64,000 nucleotides of DNA from contig CM055911.1 in NCBI GenBank assembly GCA_029582155.1, forward strand, positions 49,250,901 through 49,314,900, in the 5' to 3' direction. The position numbers and the translations under genes are program-made. Origin of the DNA: Panopea generosa (taxonomy: Eukaryota; Mollusca; Bivalvia; Adapedonta; Hiatellidae). Shown piece after piece: positions 31,270 to 49,969 of this stretch. Numbering within the stretch: position 1 is the stretch's first letter; each line of letters starts with the position of its first letter. Below the pieces are notes generated by a model. It ran no database searches. It was not told the DNA's origin and saw only the letters and a list, made by a program, of their open reading frames with translations.

Positions 31270-31985
31270 ATTAATATCTCTCTCTCAAAAATATGCAATA
31301 TATCGTAAGTGGAGGTTCTATTGTGTGCATAACTTCTTATCCATCACTTATTTCGAAAATATACAATATATCGTAAGGGAAGATTCTAATGTATGCATAC
31401 ATTCTTGTAACTTCGTATCCGTCACTTATTTTGAAAATATGCAATATATCGTAAGGGAAGATTCTAATGTATGCATAACTTCTTATCCTTCACGTATTTC
31501 AAAAATATGCAGTATATCGTAAGGGAAGATTCTATTGTGCGCATAACTTCTTATCCGTCACTTATTTCGAAATTATGCAATATATCGTAAGGGAAGATTC
31601 TAATGTATGCATAACTTCGTATCCGTCAACTATTTCGAAAATATGCAATATATCGTAAGGGAAGATTCTATTGTGTGCATAACTTCTTATCCGTCACTTA
31701 TTTCGAAAAAATGCAATATATCGTAAAGGAAGATTCTAATGTATGCATAACTTCTTATCCGTCACTCATTTCGAAAATATGCAATATATCGTAAGGGAAG
31801 ATTCTAATGTATGCATAACTTCGTATCCGTCACTTATTTCGAAAATATGCAATATATCGTAAGGGAAGATTCTAATGTATGCATAACTTTGTATCCGTCA
31901 CTTATTTCGAAAATATGCAATATATCGTAAGGAGAAGACTCTATTGTGTGCATAACTCCTTATCCGTCAATTATTTCGAAATGTT
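31270..31985 (+). repeat. ~67-bp minisatellite (GCAATATATCGTAAGGGAAG)
   Basis: About 10 units contain ATATGCAATATATCGTAAGG and CATAACTTCTTATCCGTCAC. Each unit holds a donor-like TC|GTAAGG, but no flanking exon is identified. The open frames 31211-31522 and 31879-32178 read through it. Confidence 0.92.
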
Positions 31986-31989
31986 TAAA

Positions 31990-33920
31990 ATGAAATTTTA
32001 TTATATTTTCATTCATTCTAAAATAAACGTAAAAGTCTGCCTGTTATTTTGTAATGGTACGTTCTTCATTTTTCCTTCCGTTACTTCCAGCAGTCAACTT
32101 CTGATTATTATAGGAAGCCTCGTTTCCGAGGGAGGTTTACGGGCATTTGCATTACTGATTAACATAGAAGTTCAGTGAGATATTTTATATGCACTGGGTA
32201 TGTCTCTCCCTGTACACGAGCCAACTTTTTTAAATCAGTCTGAAGGTGTGCATGTTTTGACAGCACCTAGTCCAATAAGACATTGTGAGAGTGCGTTTGA
32301 AAAAAAAACAACGGACAAATTCCCACCGGGAATCGATCAGGAGACATCCGGGTCTTGGAGCAAGCATGCTAAGCACGTGACCACCTCTCCTTATTAAGTA
32401 CTGTGCACCGGTCATGCAATTAGGATCTCGTGTATACATTACCACCTCAAATGAGTTATATGAAGAATACATGTTTTCAGGCTTACATCAAGAACATTCG
32501 TAGATGAAAGCTTATAGATAAAACTATACTTTTATACCGTAACTACTTACCCAAACTGGTCAACGGCGTTTTTAACTTGAGGCTTAAGTTTTACCTAACA
32601 TGATTGTTTACTTTAAGTTAATTCAGATACCCACCTCAGCCCCATATAGATAAACATGAAAAGATGACATACTAAATTCAATGTATTTGGGACGGTATAT
32701 GCTGTTGTTGTTTTTTCTATAGCAAACACTATTTTTTTATAAACTACCAGTATTATAGAAATAGAGAATATTACGGTAGAGATCAGGTCATATTGTTGCC
32801 AATAAAAATAAATTAAGTCCATCGTAAATATTACATTTTGCATGTTTTTAATGATACTGACGATAATTATGGGACATTTTTTGACCGGTAGCGGCAGTTG
32901 CTGTATACAGAATAATTGATAATGTATTTGTGATGTAATATCTAGGCAGTGAAACAGTAACAGTTTATTTTGGAAATATCGACAAACACTCCCTGTAAAG
33001 ATAATGGGTATAGTTTTATGTAGATATCGGTGTTGTATTTGTGACATGTGCTTCTATGTAGGTCAAACTGAGGCCGTGCATTTGTGATATGTAAACGGCA
33101 CAAATCACTTTCCAATCCTTGAATGTTTTTCTTATCCGCGACATTGAGATTCTCTAGTGCTAAATCCTGCAACAAACCTTCCTGGCTTCTAGCTGAAACC
33201 AAATTGCTATGGTAGCACTGCTTAATGAACTATGTATCGTTATGTGTCTTGTTTCCAGATATGTCGGATACATCTATCGTAAATGCAGACCACAATTGTA
33301 CTAGATATGCACACAAATTGTTAATATAACATTATTTGAGATAGGTATATAGTCATGCAAACTATGATTTACAGGTTTTATTTGTTTTTTTGGATAGTCT
33401 AAATTAAAACCCCATAATTATCTTAATCGTAACCCAAGATAATTGAATCAATTATATCATATTTGTTAATGTCCATTGTTTGCTATCTAGCTGGATGATT
33501 AAGATCTCCAGTTTCAAGGCAGTCCGTGATGTGGAGAAGATGTAACACTATTTATTTTTATTCTTTCTCCTTTTTTTATCAACAACAATTACATTTATTC
33601 TCCAATACATTTACATGTAAAAATGAGGAAAAAGTACAAATATTATAACAGGTAGTGTTAATTGTGTTGGCTAGTTTCAACACTCGTGAGTTCAAAGATT
33701 TCGCTAAAATTACAATAATGATCATTGTGCGAATATTTACAATATCTGAATAAAAAATGCATTTCCGGCATGTTGCAAATTCAATATTTCGCGAATAAAT
33801 CGAATAATATAAATCAGGGCAAATTCGCAAAATAAAGTTCACGCGAATATAAAATGTTTTACTGTTACTGATTTATTTACATCAGCCATGTGACATAAAA
33901 CTCACACACAAGCTGCAGCA
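31990..33920. other. No gene recognised downstream of nAChR copy A
   Basis: The minus-strand open frames at 32613-33047 and 32942-33202 have no family features I recognise and overlap each other. A possible minus-strand AATAAA for nAChR copy A lies at 33872-33877 (TTTATT on the + strand), about 50 bp after the stop. Confidence 0.4.
32285..32400 (-). mobile_element. tRNA-like fragment, possible SINE head
   Basis: The minus strand holds a degenerate B box GATCGATTCCC preceded by GTGGTCACGTGCTTAG. It is too degenerate for a tRNA; a SINE origin is plausible but weakly supported. Confidence 0.35.
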
Positions 33921-33926
33921 CGTGTT

Positions 33927-41997
<8,071 letters not shown>

Positions 41998-41999
41998 CT

Positions 42000-43165
42000 G
42001 AAACGGAATATTTAGTAATGTACAATGGCAAAAACATTAAACTAAGTATTAAGTAATGCAGATAGCATGCATCTGAAACGGAATATTTAGCGTTGTACAT
42101 GGCAAACACCTAAAACGGAATATATAGTAATGCAGATAGCATACATCTGGAACGGATTATTTAGCTATGAACATGACATGCGTCTGAAACGGAATATTTA
42201 GCATTGCATTTTGCATACATCAGACACAGAAAATTTAGCATTGTAAAGAGCATGCGTCTAAAGCGGAACCTTTAGCGATGTAGACAGCTTACATCTGAAA
42301 CAGAATATTTAGCATTGTACATAGCTTACACCTGAAACGGAATATTAAGCATTGTAGATAGCAAACATCTGAAACGGAATATTTAGCAATGTAGATAGCT
42401 TACACCTGAAACTGAATATTTAGCATTGTACATAGCTTACACCTGAAACGGAATATTAAGCATTGTAGATAGCAAACATCTGAAACGGAATATTTAGCAT
42501 TGTACATAGCTTACACCTGAAACGGAATATTAAGCATTGTAGATAGCAAACATCTGAAACGGAATATTTAGCAATGTAAATAGCATACACCTGAAACGGA
42601 ATATTTAGCAATGTAGATAGCATACACCTGAAACGGAATATTTAGCAATGTAGATAGCATACACCTGAAACGGAATATTTAGCATTGTATTTGACAATCA
42701 TCTGAAACAGAACATTTAGCATTTTAGATAGCAAACATCTGAAAAGGAAACAGAATATTTAGCATTGTAGATAGCATACATCTTAAACGGAATATTTAGC
42801 ATTATACATGGGAAAAAACTTGAAACGGAATATTTAGCATTGTAGATAGGATACACCTGAAACTGAATATTTAGTATTGTAGATAGCAAACATCTGAAAT
42901 GGAATATTTAGTAATGCAGATAGCATACACCTGAAACGGAATATTTAGCAATGTAAATAGCATAGCCCTGAAACAGAACATTAAGCATTGAATTTGACAT
43001 ACATTTGTAACGGTATATTTAGCATTGTCCATAGCGTTCACCTGAAACGGAATATTTAGCCTGTAGATAGCATACACATGAATGGAATATTTAGCATTGT
43101 AGATAGCATACAGATGAAACAGCTATTTAGCATTGTATTTGACATACATCTAAAACGGAATACAT
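42000..43165 (-). repeat. 37-bp minisatellite carrying a 3' splice site, upstream of nAChR copy A exon 2
   Basis: About 30 units. On the minus (transcribed) strand each reads TGCTAAATATTCCGTTTCAG then ATG or GTG and a stretch like TTTGCTATCTACAA. The genuine exon 2 junction is TACTAAATATTCCGTTTCAG followed by ATGCATGCCATGTACATGG, so the unit equals the acceptor plus the first ~18 nt of exon 2. Minus-strand open frames here are repeat reads. Confidence 0.93.
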
Positions 43166-43292
43166 ACCTAATACATATTCAACAATTAAGTTAATTCGAA
43201 CTCAGTTAACACCACCATATCTTAAATGATGTATGTCATTTTGGTGACGCAAATATAGATGAATATGGTGAAAACAATAGTATATCAATCAT

Positions 43293-43293
<1 letters not shown>

Positions 43294-43335
<42 letters not shown>

Positions 43336-43560
43336 TTTAGCGTCATTTCTATGCCATAGAGCGTTAACAGACGGTCAATTTCCTGGGATCCTGAAAGGTT
43401 AACCAGTACTCGAGCACTTCCTATCTCCTTAAGTAACTGATACCTTCCCCACTTGTATCAGTGGTGAGAGACGAAAGTTTATGAGACACAATGTTGTATA
43501 TCAATCATCATAGAGACTGTTGCCGGGCGGGGATTCGAACTCACGACTAGTATATTAGAT
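43294..43560 (-). mobile_element. tRNA-derived SINE with (TTGA)n tail
   Basis: The (GATT)n tail starts near 43294; the body has TAACAGACGGTCAATTTCCT and GAGACACAATGTTGTATA; the head ends GGGGATTCGAACTCACGAC (B box on the minus strand). Same family as 37641, 47108, 48330 and 49263. Confidence 0.88.
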
Positions 43561-43799
43561 AAATATGGTTTAAATGTAGTTAACAGAAAATGAAAATAAA
43601 AACATGAATGAATCATTGAAAAGCATGCATTATAAAATAAACGATGTTAGATAAAAATTATAGAATAAGTAAACCGTCAACAGGTTTCGAATTTGAAAAT
43701 GATTGAAGACTTTTTTTCAAAAAATCAAATGTAATTATGTATGTGTTACATCTTTACATATAAGATGAAAAACCGGATGCTTATTCATTTTGAATGACT

Positions 43800-46065
43800 T
43801 TAAATTGTACGGTATTCTAACTTTTAATGCGGCACTCATGTTGAATGACTATAAAGTGTACAGTATTCTAACTCATGTTGAATGACTATAGATTGTACGG
43901 TATTCTAACTTTTAATGCGGCACTCATGTTGAATGACTATAAAGTGTACAGTATTCTAACTCATGTTGAATGACTATAGATTGTACGGTATTCTAACTTT
44001 TAATGCGGCACTAATGTTAAATGACTATAAATTGTACAGTGTTCTAACTCATGTTGAATGACTATAGATTGTACGGTATTCTAACTTTTAATGCGGCACT
44101 CATGTTGAATGACTATAAAGTGTACAGTATTCTAACTCATGTTGAATGACTATAGATTTTACGGTATTCTAACTTTTAATGCGGCACTCATGTTGAATGA
44201 CTATAAAGTGTACAGTATTCTAACTCATGTTGAATGACTATAGATTGTACGGTATTCTAACTTTTAATGCGGCACTAATGTTAAATGACTATAAATTGTA
44301 CAGTGTTCTAACTCATGTTGAATGACTATAGATTGTACGGTATTCTAACTTTTAATGCGGCACTCATGTTGAATGACTATAAAGTGTACAGTATTCTAAC
44401 TCATCTTGAATGACTATTAAGTGTACAGTATTGTAACTCATGTTGAATGTCTATAAATTGTACGTTATTCTAACACATTTTGAATGACTATAAATTGTAC
44501 GGTATACTAACTTTTAATGTAACACTCGTGTTGAATGACTATAAATTGTACAGTATTCTAACTCATGTTGAATGTCTATAAATTGTACGGTATTCTAACT
44601 TTAAATGCAGCACTCATGTTGAACGACTATAAATTTTGCGATATTCTAAATTTTGAATGCGGCACTCATGTTGAATGACTTTAAATTGTGCGGTATTCTA
44701 ACTTTTAATACACACTCATGTTGACTGACTATAAATTGTGCAATTCTAGCTTTGAATGCGACATTCATGTTGGATGACTATGTTTTGTATGGTATTTTAA
44801 CGTTCAATGCATCTTTCATGTTGAATGACTATAAGTTGTAAGGCATTTTAACTCACGTTGAATGACTATAAATTGAGCGGTATTCTAACTCATGTTGAAT
44901 GACTATACATTGTACGGCATTCTTTCTCACTTTGAATGACTGTAAATTGTACGGTATTCTAACTCACGTTGAATGACTATAAATTGTACGGTATTCTAAT
45001 ACATGTTGAATGGCTATAAATTGTACGGTTTTCTAAATAATGTTGAATGACTATAAATTGTGCGGTATTCTAACACATGTTGAATGGCTATAAATTGTAC
45101 GGTTTTCTAAATAATGTTGAATGGCTATAAATTGTACGGTTTTCTAAATAATGTTGAATGACTATAAATTGTGCGGTATTCTAAATTTTAATGCGGCACT
45201 CATGTTGAATTACTATAAATTGTACGGTATACTAAATTTTAATGCGGCACTCATGTTGAATGACTATAAATTGTACGGTATACTAAATTTTAATGCGGCA
45301 CTCATGTTGAATGACTATACATTGTGCGGCATTCTTACTTTTAATGCGGCACTCATGTTGAATGACTATAAATTGTACGGTATTCTAACTTTCAATATGG
45401 TACTCATGTTGGATGACTATATATTGTATGGTATTCTAACTTTTAATGCTGCACTAATTTTGAATGATTATAAATTGTACTGTATTCTAACTTTCAATGC
45501 ATCTCTCATGTTGAATGGCTATATGTTGTAAGACATTCTAACTCACGTTGAATGACTATAAATTGAGCGGTGTTCTAAATCATGTTGAATTACTATAAAT
45601 TGTACGGCATTCTACCTCACTTTGAATGACTATAAATTGTACGGTATTCTAACTCATGTTGAATGGCTATACATTGTACGGTATTCTTTCTCATGTTGAA
45701 CGGCTATAAATTGTACGGTATTCTAACTCATGTTGAATGGCTATAAATTGTACGGTATTCTAACTCATGTTGAATGGCTATAAATTGTACGGTATTCTTG
45801 CTCATGTTGAATGGCTATAAATTGTACGGTATTCTTACTCATGTTGAATGGCTATAAATTGTACGGTATTCTAACTCATGTTGAATGGCTATAAATTGTA
45901 CGGTATTCTAACTCATGTTGAATGACTATAAATTGTACGGTATTCTTACTCATGTTAAATGACTATAAATTTTGCGGTATTTTTAATTTTAATGCGACAC
46001 TAATGTTAAATGACTATAAATTGTGGAATATTCTAACTTTTAATGCGTCACTCATGCGGGAGCAT
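43800..46065 (+). repeat. 2.3-kb satellite-like array, 37/50-bp units with higher-order structure
   Basis: The basic unit is CATGTTGAATGACTATAAAT plus TGTACGGTATTCTAACT (37 bp). A 50-bp variant adds TTTAATGCGGCACT. From 43837 to about 44400 the two alternate as an 88-bp dimer, and a variant beginning CTAATGTTAAATGAC recurs at 44011 and 44275, giving a 264-bp super-period. The right half is more irregular. Confidence 0.95.
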
Positions 46066-46069
46066 GTGT

Positions 46070-46949
46070 ATATTAAATATGTAATACTTGACAGACGAAA
46101 ACAAATTATAACACAATGAAATTATTTTCGTTTATTTCTCATAATTTTGATCCAAGCGCTAAGACATTACGCTTTGAAATACGTATTTAGATAAATACCT
46201 GACCTAGCGAAGTACAAATATTGATTTTGTTTATTTATATGTTTTAAGAAAAAATGACAACATTGATGCTGTTGTTGACTTTATGGAGATTAGAAAAGGT
46301 GAACAACTTGTTTTTAAAACATGTCTCTGTTTTTTATTCATATAATAAAACGAAGTAAACTTCTTTTGGATAAACATCGTGAATAACGTTTTAACGTCCA
46401 GTTCTAGCCACCAGAGGGCTTACATGATTTATGATATAAATTATTAATTTATCGGGTTTAAAACTGTGACGTCAACTGTAAATGCCAACTTTTCCAAACA
46501 TTGATTTGGAAAATATTTGCGTAAAATTTATTTTAACACGTTAACTGTTAAACTATCATAATGACGTTTTAACGAATACTGTTTGATCAATCTTTATTAT
46601 CATCAAAGGAATCTTTATTGTTTATATCAAATGATTATCAATTTATTTTTTTTGTAAATGTATAGTTCTTATTTTAGTTTAAACATGCTCTGTCAATTAA
46701 TATAGAAAACATATAGATTTAACATTAAATATGAATCATTTCGATGAGAAACTGTGGACATAAGCTTGATCAAACATATAAATTATGTATACATTTACTG
46801 GATAATCATTTGACAAAATAGATTCATATAGAAAAAAGTTTCGTCAACAAATGTATTAGAAATTGACAAAAAAAAATTATTCTTTATTTTCTAATTAAAA
46901 AGTTTATAAAACCATATAGAAACTATATTCCTAGTTATTTTACATATAA
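46070..46949. other. No gene recognised
   Basis: AT-rich spacer between the satellite array and the MITE; nothing assignable. Confidence 0.45.
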
Positions 46950-47107
46950 ACTGTACGGAACAACTAACCCACAAATCATATGTATCAAAGACATTTCAGC
47001 TAACCTGTTACCTGAAAAGATACAAGATACAAGAAACTATATTTTGTGGCGGCTGTACAAATATATAACACTAGCTGTAAAGCTTTTTGCCGAAAGTAAC
47101 AAAAAAT

Positions 47108-47400
47108 TATAATATTGATTGATTTATTTTTTTGCCATCAAAGGCTAACAGACGATCAATTCACCTAACCACTGTTTCCTGGTCTCCTGGAAGGTTAACC
47201 AGTACTTGATCACACCCCATCTCTGCAAGTAACTGATAACTTTCCTACTTGAATCAGAGGTGAGAGACGAATGCTAATGAAACGTTATGTCGTATAACAA
47301 CCATCACGGCGATTGTGGCCGGGCGGGGATTCGAACTCACGACCCCTGGATTGATAGTCAGACGCGCTAACGACTGAGCGAATCCGGCCAGGCTAAATTC
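47108..47400 (-). mobile_element. tRNA-derived SINE nested in a MITE
   Basis: The tail GATTGATTTATTTTTTTGCC leads into GCTAACAGACGATCAATTCA; the minus-strand head ends with B box GAGTTCGAATCCCC and TCGCTCAGTCGTTAG. It is close to full length. Confidence 0.88.
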
Positions 47401-47574
47401 ATGACATGTTGTTGTTGTTTTCAAAAAGCATCAAAGTAAATTTGGATTTAAATAAGAAAGAATATTAAGAATAACAATGAGCAATCGGGCTATGTAAAAT
47501 CAACACATAATTTCGTATACAAATTTTGAGAACGCATCTCAATATTTTGACGAAGATATTGAAAATAAAAAGTG

Positions 47575-47905
47575 GCGGGTTAGCTGTTCCGTTCAGTATA
47601 CAAAAGTGGCGGGTTAGCTGTTCCGTTCAGTATACAAAAGTGGCGGGTAAGCTGTTCCGTTCAGTATACAAAAGTGGCGGGTAAGCTGTTCCGTTCAGTA
47701 TACAAAAGTGGCGGTTAAGCTGTTCCGTTCAGTATACAAAAGTGGCGGGTAAGCTGTTCCGTTCAGTATACGAAAGTTGCGGGTAAGCTGTTTCGTTCAG
47801 TATACAAAAGTGGCAGTTTAGCTGTTGTGTTCAGTTTACAAAAGAGGCGGGTATGCTGTTCCGTTCATTATACAAAAGTGGCGGGTTAGCCGTTCCGTTC
47901 AGTAT
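47575..47905 (+). repeat. 34-bp minisatellite made from the MITE right terminus
   Basis: About 10 units of AAAAGTGGCGGGTTAGCTGT plus TCCGTTCAGTATAC, each equivalent to the inverted-repeat end of the host MITE. Related to the 27705-29165 array. Confidence 0.93.
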
Positions 47906-48329
47906 ATATTTGTGATGATATTACAGTGAAACAAACACTTTAAACTGATTCTAAATTTATAATACATTTTCGAAATAAATTCGAATTCGTATTTTAGGTT
48001 TAAATGTAATAACACAGTGATTTTAAAATATTTTCACTTAAATACATTAGAAAAATATGTTATAGATAATGACAATGACGCATCAATATTAAATTGTCAT
48101 CAATTTTTTTTTTATTGGTATGATATACAATTTATTGCATAAATACTTGCATCTCTATCATGTGAATACGAGTATACGTGTATTTAATGCGCATACAGAA
48201 GTAAAATCATTTTCAGGACTGCCGTGTGTCCCTTTAAAGAGTATGTACAGCGTTAGTCCAGGTTAATTTACGGGATGTTTCATTTATCAAACGTAGGATC
48301 GGATTATCTCCATTGTTTCTGTTTTAAGA

Positions 48330-48620
48330 TGCTGTCCGATTAGCTCAGTCGGTTAATCGTCTGATTATCAATCCAAGGGTCGTGAGTTCGAGTCCCCGCC
48401 CGACAACAGTCTCCGTGATGATTGATATACGACATTGTGTCTCATTATCATTCGTATCTCACCACTGATTCCAGTGGGGACATTTACCGGTTGCTTTCGG
48501 AGATGGGATGTGCTTGAGTACTGGTTAACTTCTCAGGATCCCAGGAAACAGTGGTTATGTTAACTGATTGTCTGTTAGCCCTCGATGGCAAAAAAAATTG
48601 ACGTTAAATATTTAATCTGT
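48330..48620 (+). mobile_element. tRNA-derived SINE, full-length plus-strand copy
   Basis: The head GTCCGATTAGCTCAGTCGG with B box GAGTTCGAGTCCCC (48383-48404) leads into a body with CGACATTGTGTCTCATTATC, CCCAGGAAACAGTGGTTATG and TCTGTTAGCCCTCGATGGCA. The end ACGTTAAATATTTAATCTG has lost most of the simple tail. Acceptor-stem pairing is imperfect, so it is not a tRNA gene. Confidence 0.88.
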
Positions 48621-48734
48621 TAAGAGAATACATAACTAACACAATAATGTGTTAGGGATAAGGGAATACGTTTTACCGCGGTTGTAACATGATTATAAAG
48701 AATAGGACTTCAGCTAATAATACAAGCGAAATTC

Positions 48735-49080
48735 TCACTTTTTTGTGTGTTTTAAAATATTTAATTTTCTTGTTATTTCTTTTTTTAGATTCGAGAATGG
48801 AAGTGATCGTTGAGGAACACCATCAGTAATAGCAAGTGATGAGAAAAACGTTCCTCGGACATCAACAAGTTGTTGCCTTTCAGACAAATATGACCTGAAC
48901 CAGTTAAATAAATCTTTCCAAAGACCTAAAGCTTCAATTTTCATTAATTTTAAGCACACTTTGATTAACGGTATAGACGGTCTTCTGTAGATCTAAAAGT
49001 ACCATTCCTATATAATTACCCTGATCCGTTTGAAACATTGTGTTAGAGGAATAAGACTTCATGTATGAAGAAAAAAACAC
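48735..49080 (-). pseudogene. Non-LTR reverse transcriptase, catalytic-region fragment
   Basis: The minus strand encodes QGNYIGMVLLDLQKTVYTVN (RT GMVLLDLxKAFDTVNH) and, after a gap, WFRSYLSERQQLVDVRGTFF and ITDGVPQRSL (GVPQGS box). It is the downstream part of the element whose upstream part is at 49540-49960. Confidence 0.85.
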
Positions 49081-49103
49081 GTCTAAAACCAGACTGAAAC
49101 TAT

Positions 49104-49248
49104 ACTGTACGGAACAGCTAACCCGCTACCGTACATTTTATTAGGTCACATTTTATGTAATGTCTCATGTTTTAATAACGCTTCTCACTATTTTGATGAA
49201 GATAATGGAAATACAAAAGTTGCGGGGTAACTGTTATGTTCCGTATAT
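49104..49248. mobile_element. Compact MITE (~145 bp) inserted in the RT
   Basis: Left ACTGTACGGAACAGCTAACC (then CGC) and right GCGGGGTAACTGTTATGTTC (then CGTATA) are inverted with a 4-bp insertion. TA flanks both ends. Internal CTCACTATTTTGATGAAGAT matches 47540-47560. Confidence 0.82.
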
Positions 49249-49262
49249 ATGATAAGTTCACT

Positions 49263-49535
49263 TTAATGCCAAGTTTGATTGATTGAATATGTAGCGTAAT
49301 TTTTATGCCATCGAGGGCTAACAGGCGATCAGTAAAACTAACCACTGTTTCCTGGGATAAACCAGTACTCGAGCACACCCCATCTCCGCAAGTAGCTGAT
49401 AACTCTCCCACTTGAATCAGTGGTGAGAGACGAATGATAATGAGACACGATGTCGTATATCAATCATCACGGAGACTGTTGCCGGGCAGGGATTCGAACT
49501 CACGACCCCTGGACTGATAATCGGGCCCGGCCAAT
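49263..49535 (-). mobile_element. tRNA-derived SINE inserted in the RT
   Basis: The tail TTGATTGATTGAATATGTAG, body GAGGGCTAACAGGCGATCAG and TGAGACACGATGTCGTATAT, and head GGGATTCGAACTCACGACCC are the same family as the other four. The minus-strand open frame 49172-49411 is SINE and MITE sequence. Confidence 0.88.
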
Positions 49536-49539
49536 ACCA

Positions 49540-49960
49540 TGATAATCCTTAATCTGATCATAGACAATATTTTCAAATATTTTAGATAGGCTTAAACTGG
49601 ATAATGGGCGATAATTGCCAACCTTAGTTTCATTTTTTTCTAAAAAGTTGAATAATGCAAGCATATATTAATTCATCTGGAACAACACCCTGTTTCTAAG
49701 ATAAATTATCCACATGGGATACTATAGTGAACATGTAATAGCGGACCCGCTGTCATAAACATGGGAGGTATGCCGTCTTAACCAGTGGCCTTGTTAGCAA
49801 CTAAGATAGTTAAATATATAAATATTGACTTTTCTGAAACTAGTGAAAAATATTGACTATTTAGCAAAATACATTTTGATGAATAAAACTTAGAACAAAG
49901 TTCTTTCCAAACTTGTGAAATTATTTGATTAGTTTGTTACAACAATTTAACTGAAAGTTA
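49540..49960 (-). pseudogene. Non-LTR reverse transcriptase, upstream fragment
   Basis: The minus strand encodes, with several stops, KQGVVPDELIYACIIQLFRK followed by a decayed NYRPISVL box. Direction and order are collinear with the fragment at 48735-49080, so one element was split by the SINE and MITE. Confidence 0.72.
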
Positions 49961-49969
49961 CGGTTTAAG

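Larger units (their letters stand above)
46950..47906. mobile_element. MITE, CTGTACGGAACAGCTAACCC ends, with nested SINE and expanded right terminus
   Basis: Left terminus CTGTACGGAACAACTAACCC (46951-46970) is mirrored on the right by GGGTTAGCTGTTCCGTTCAG. Internal ATCTCAATATTTTGACGAAG matches the compact copy at 49104-49248. A SINE (47108-47400) is inserted inside, and the right terminus has expanded into a 34-bp array. Confidence 0.75.

Noticed and set aside
45151-46119. Open frames with repeated MLNDYKLYGILNFNAAL peptide
   Set aside because: Translation of the 50-bp satellite units.
48333-48410. tRNA gene on the + strand
   Set aside because: The A and B boxes are present but acceptor and anticodon stems are mispaired, and the same sequence occurs five times with a shared body and tail; it is a SINE head.
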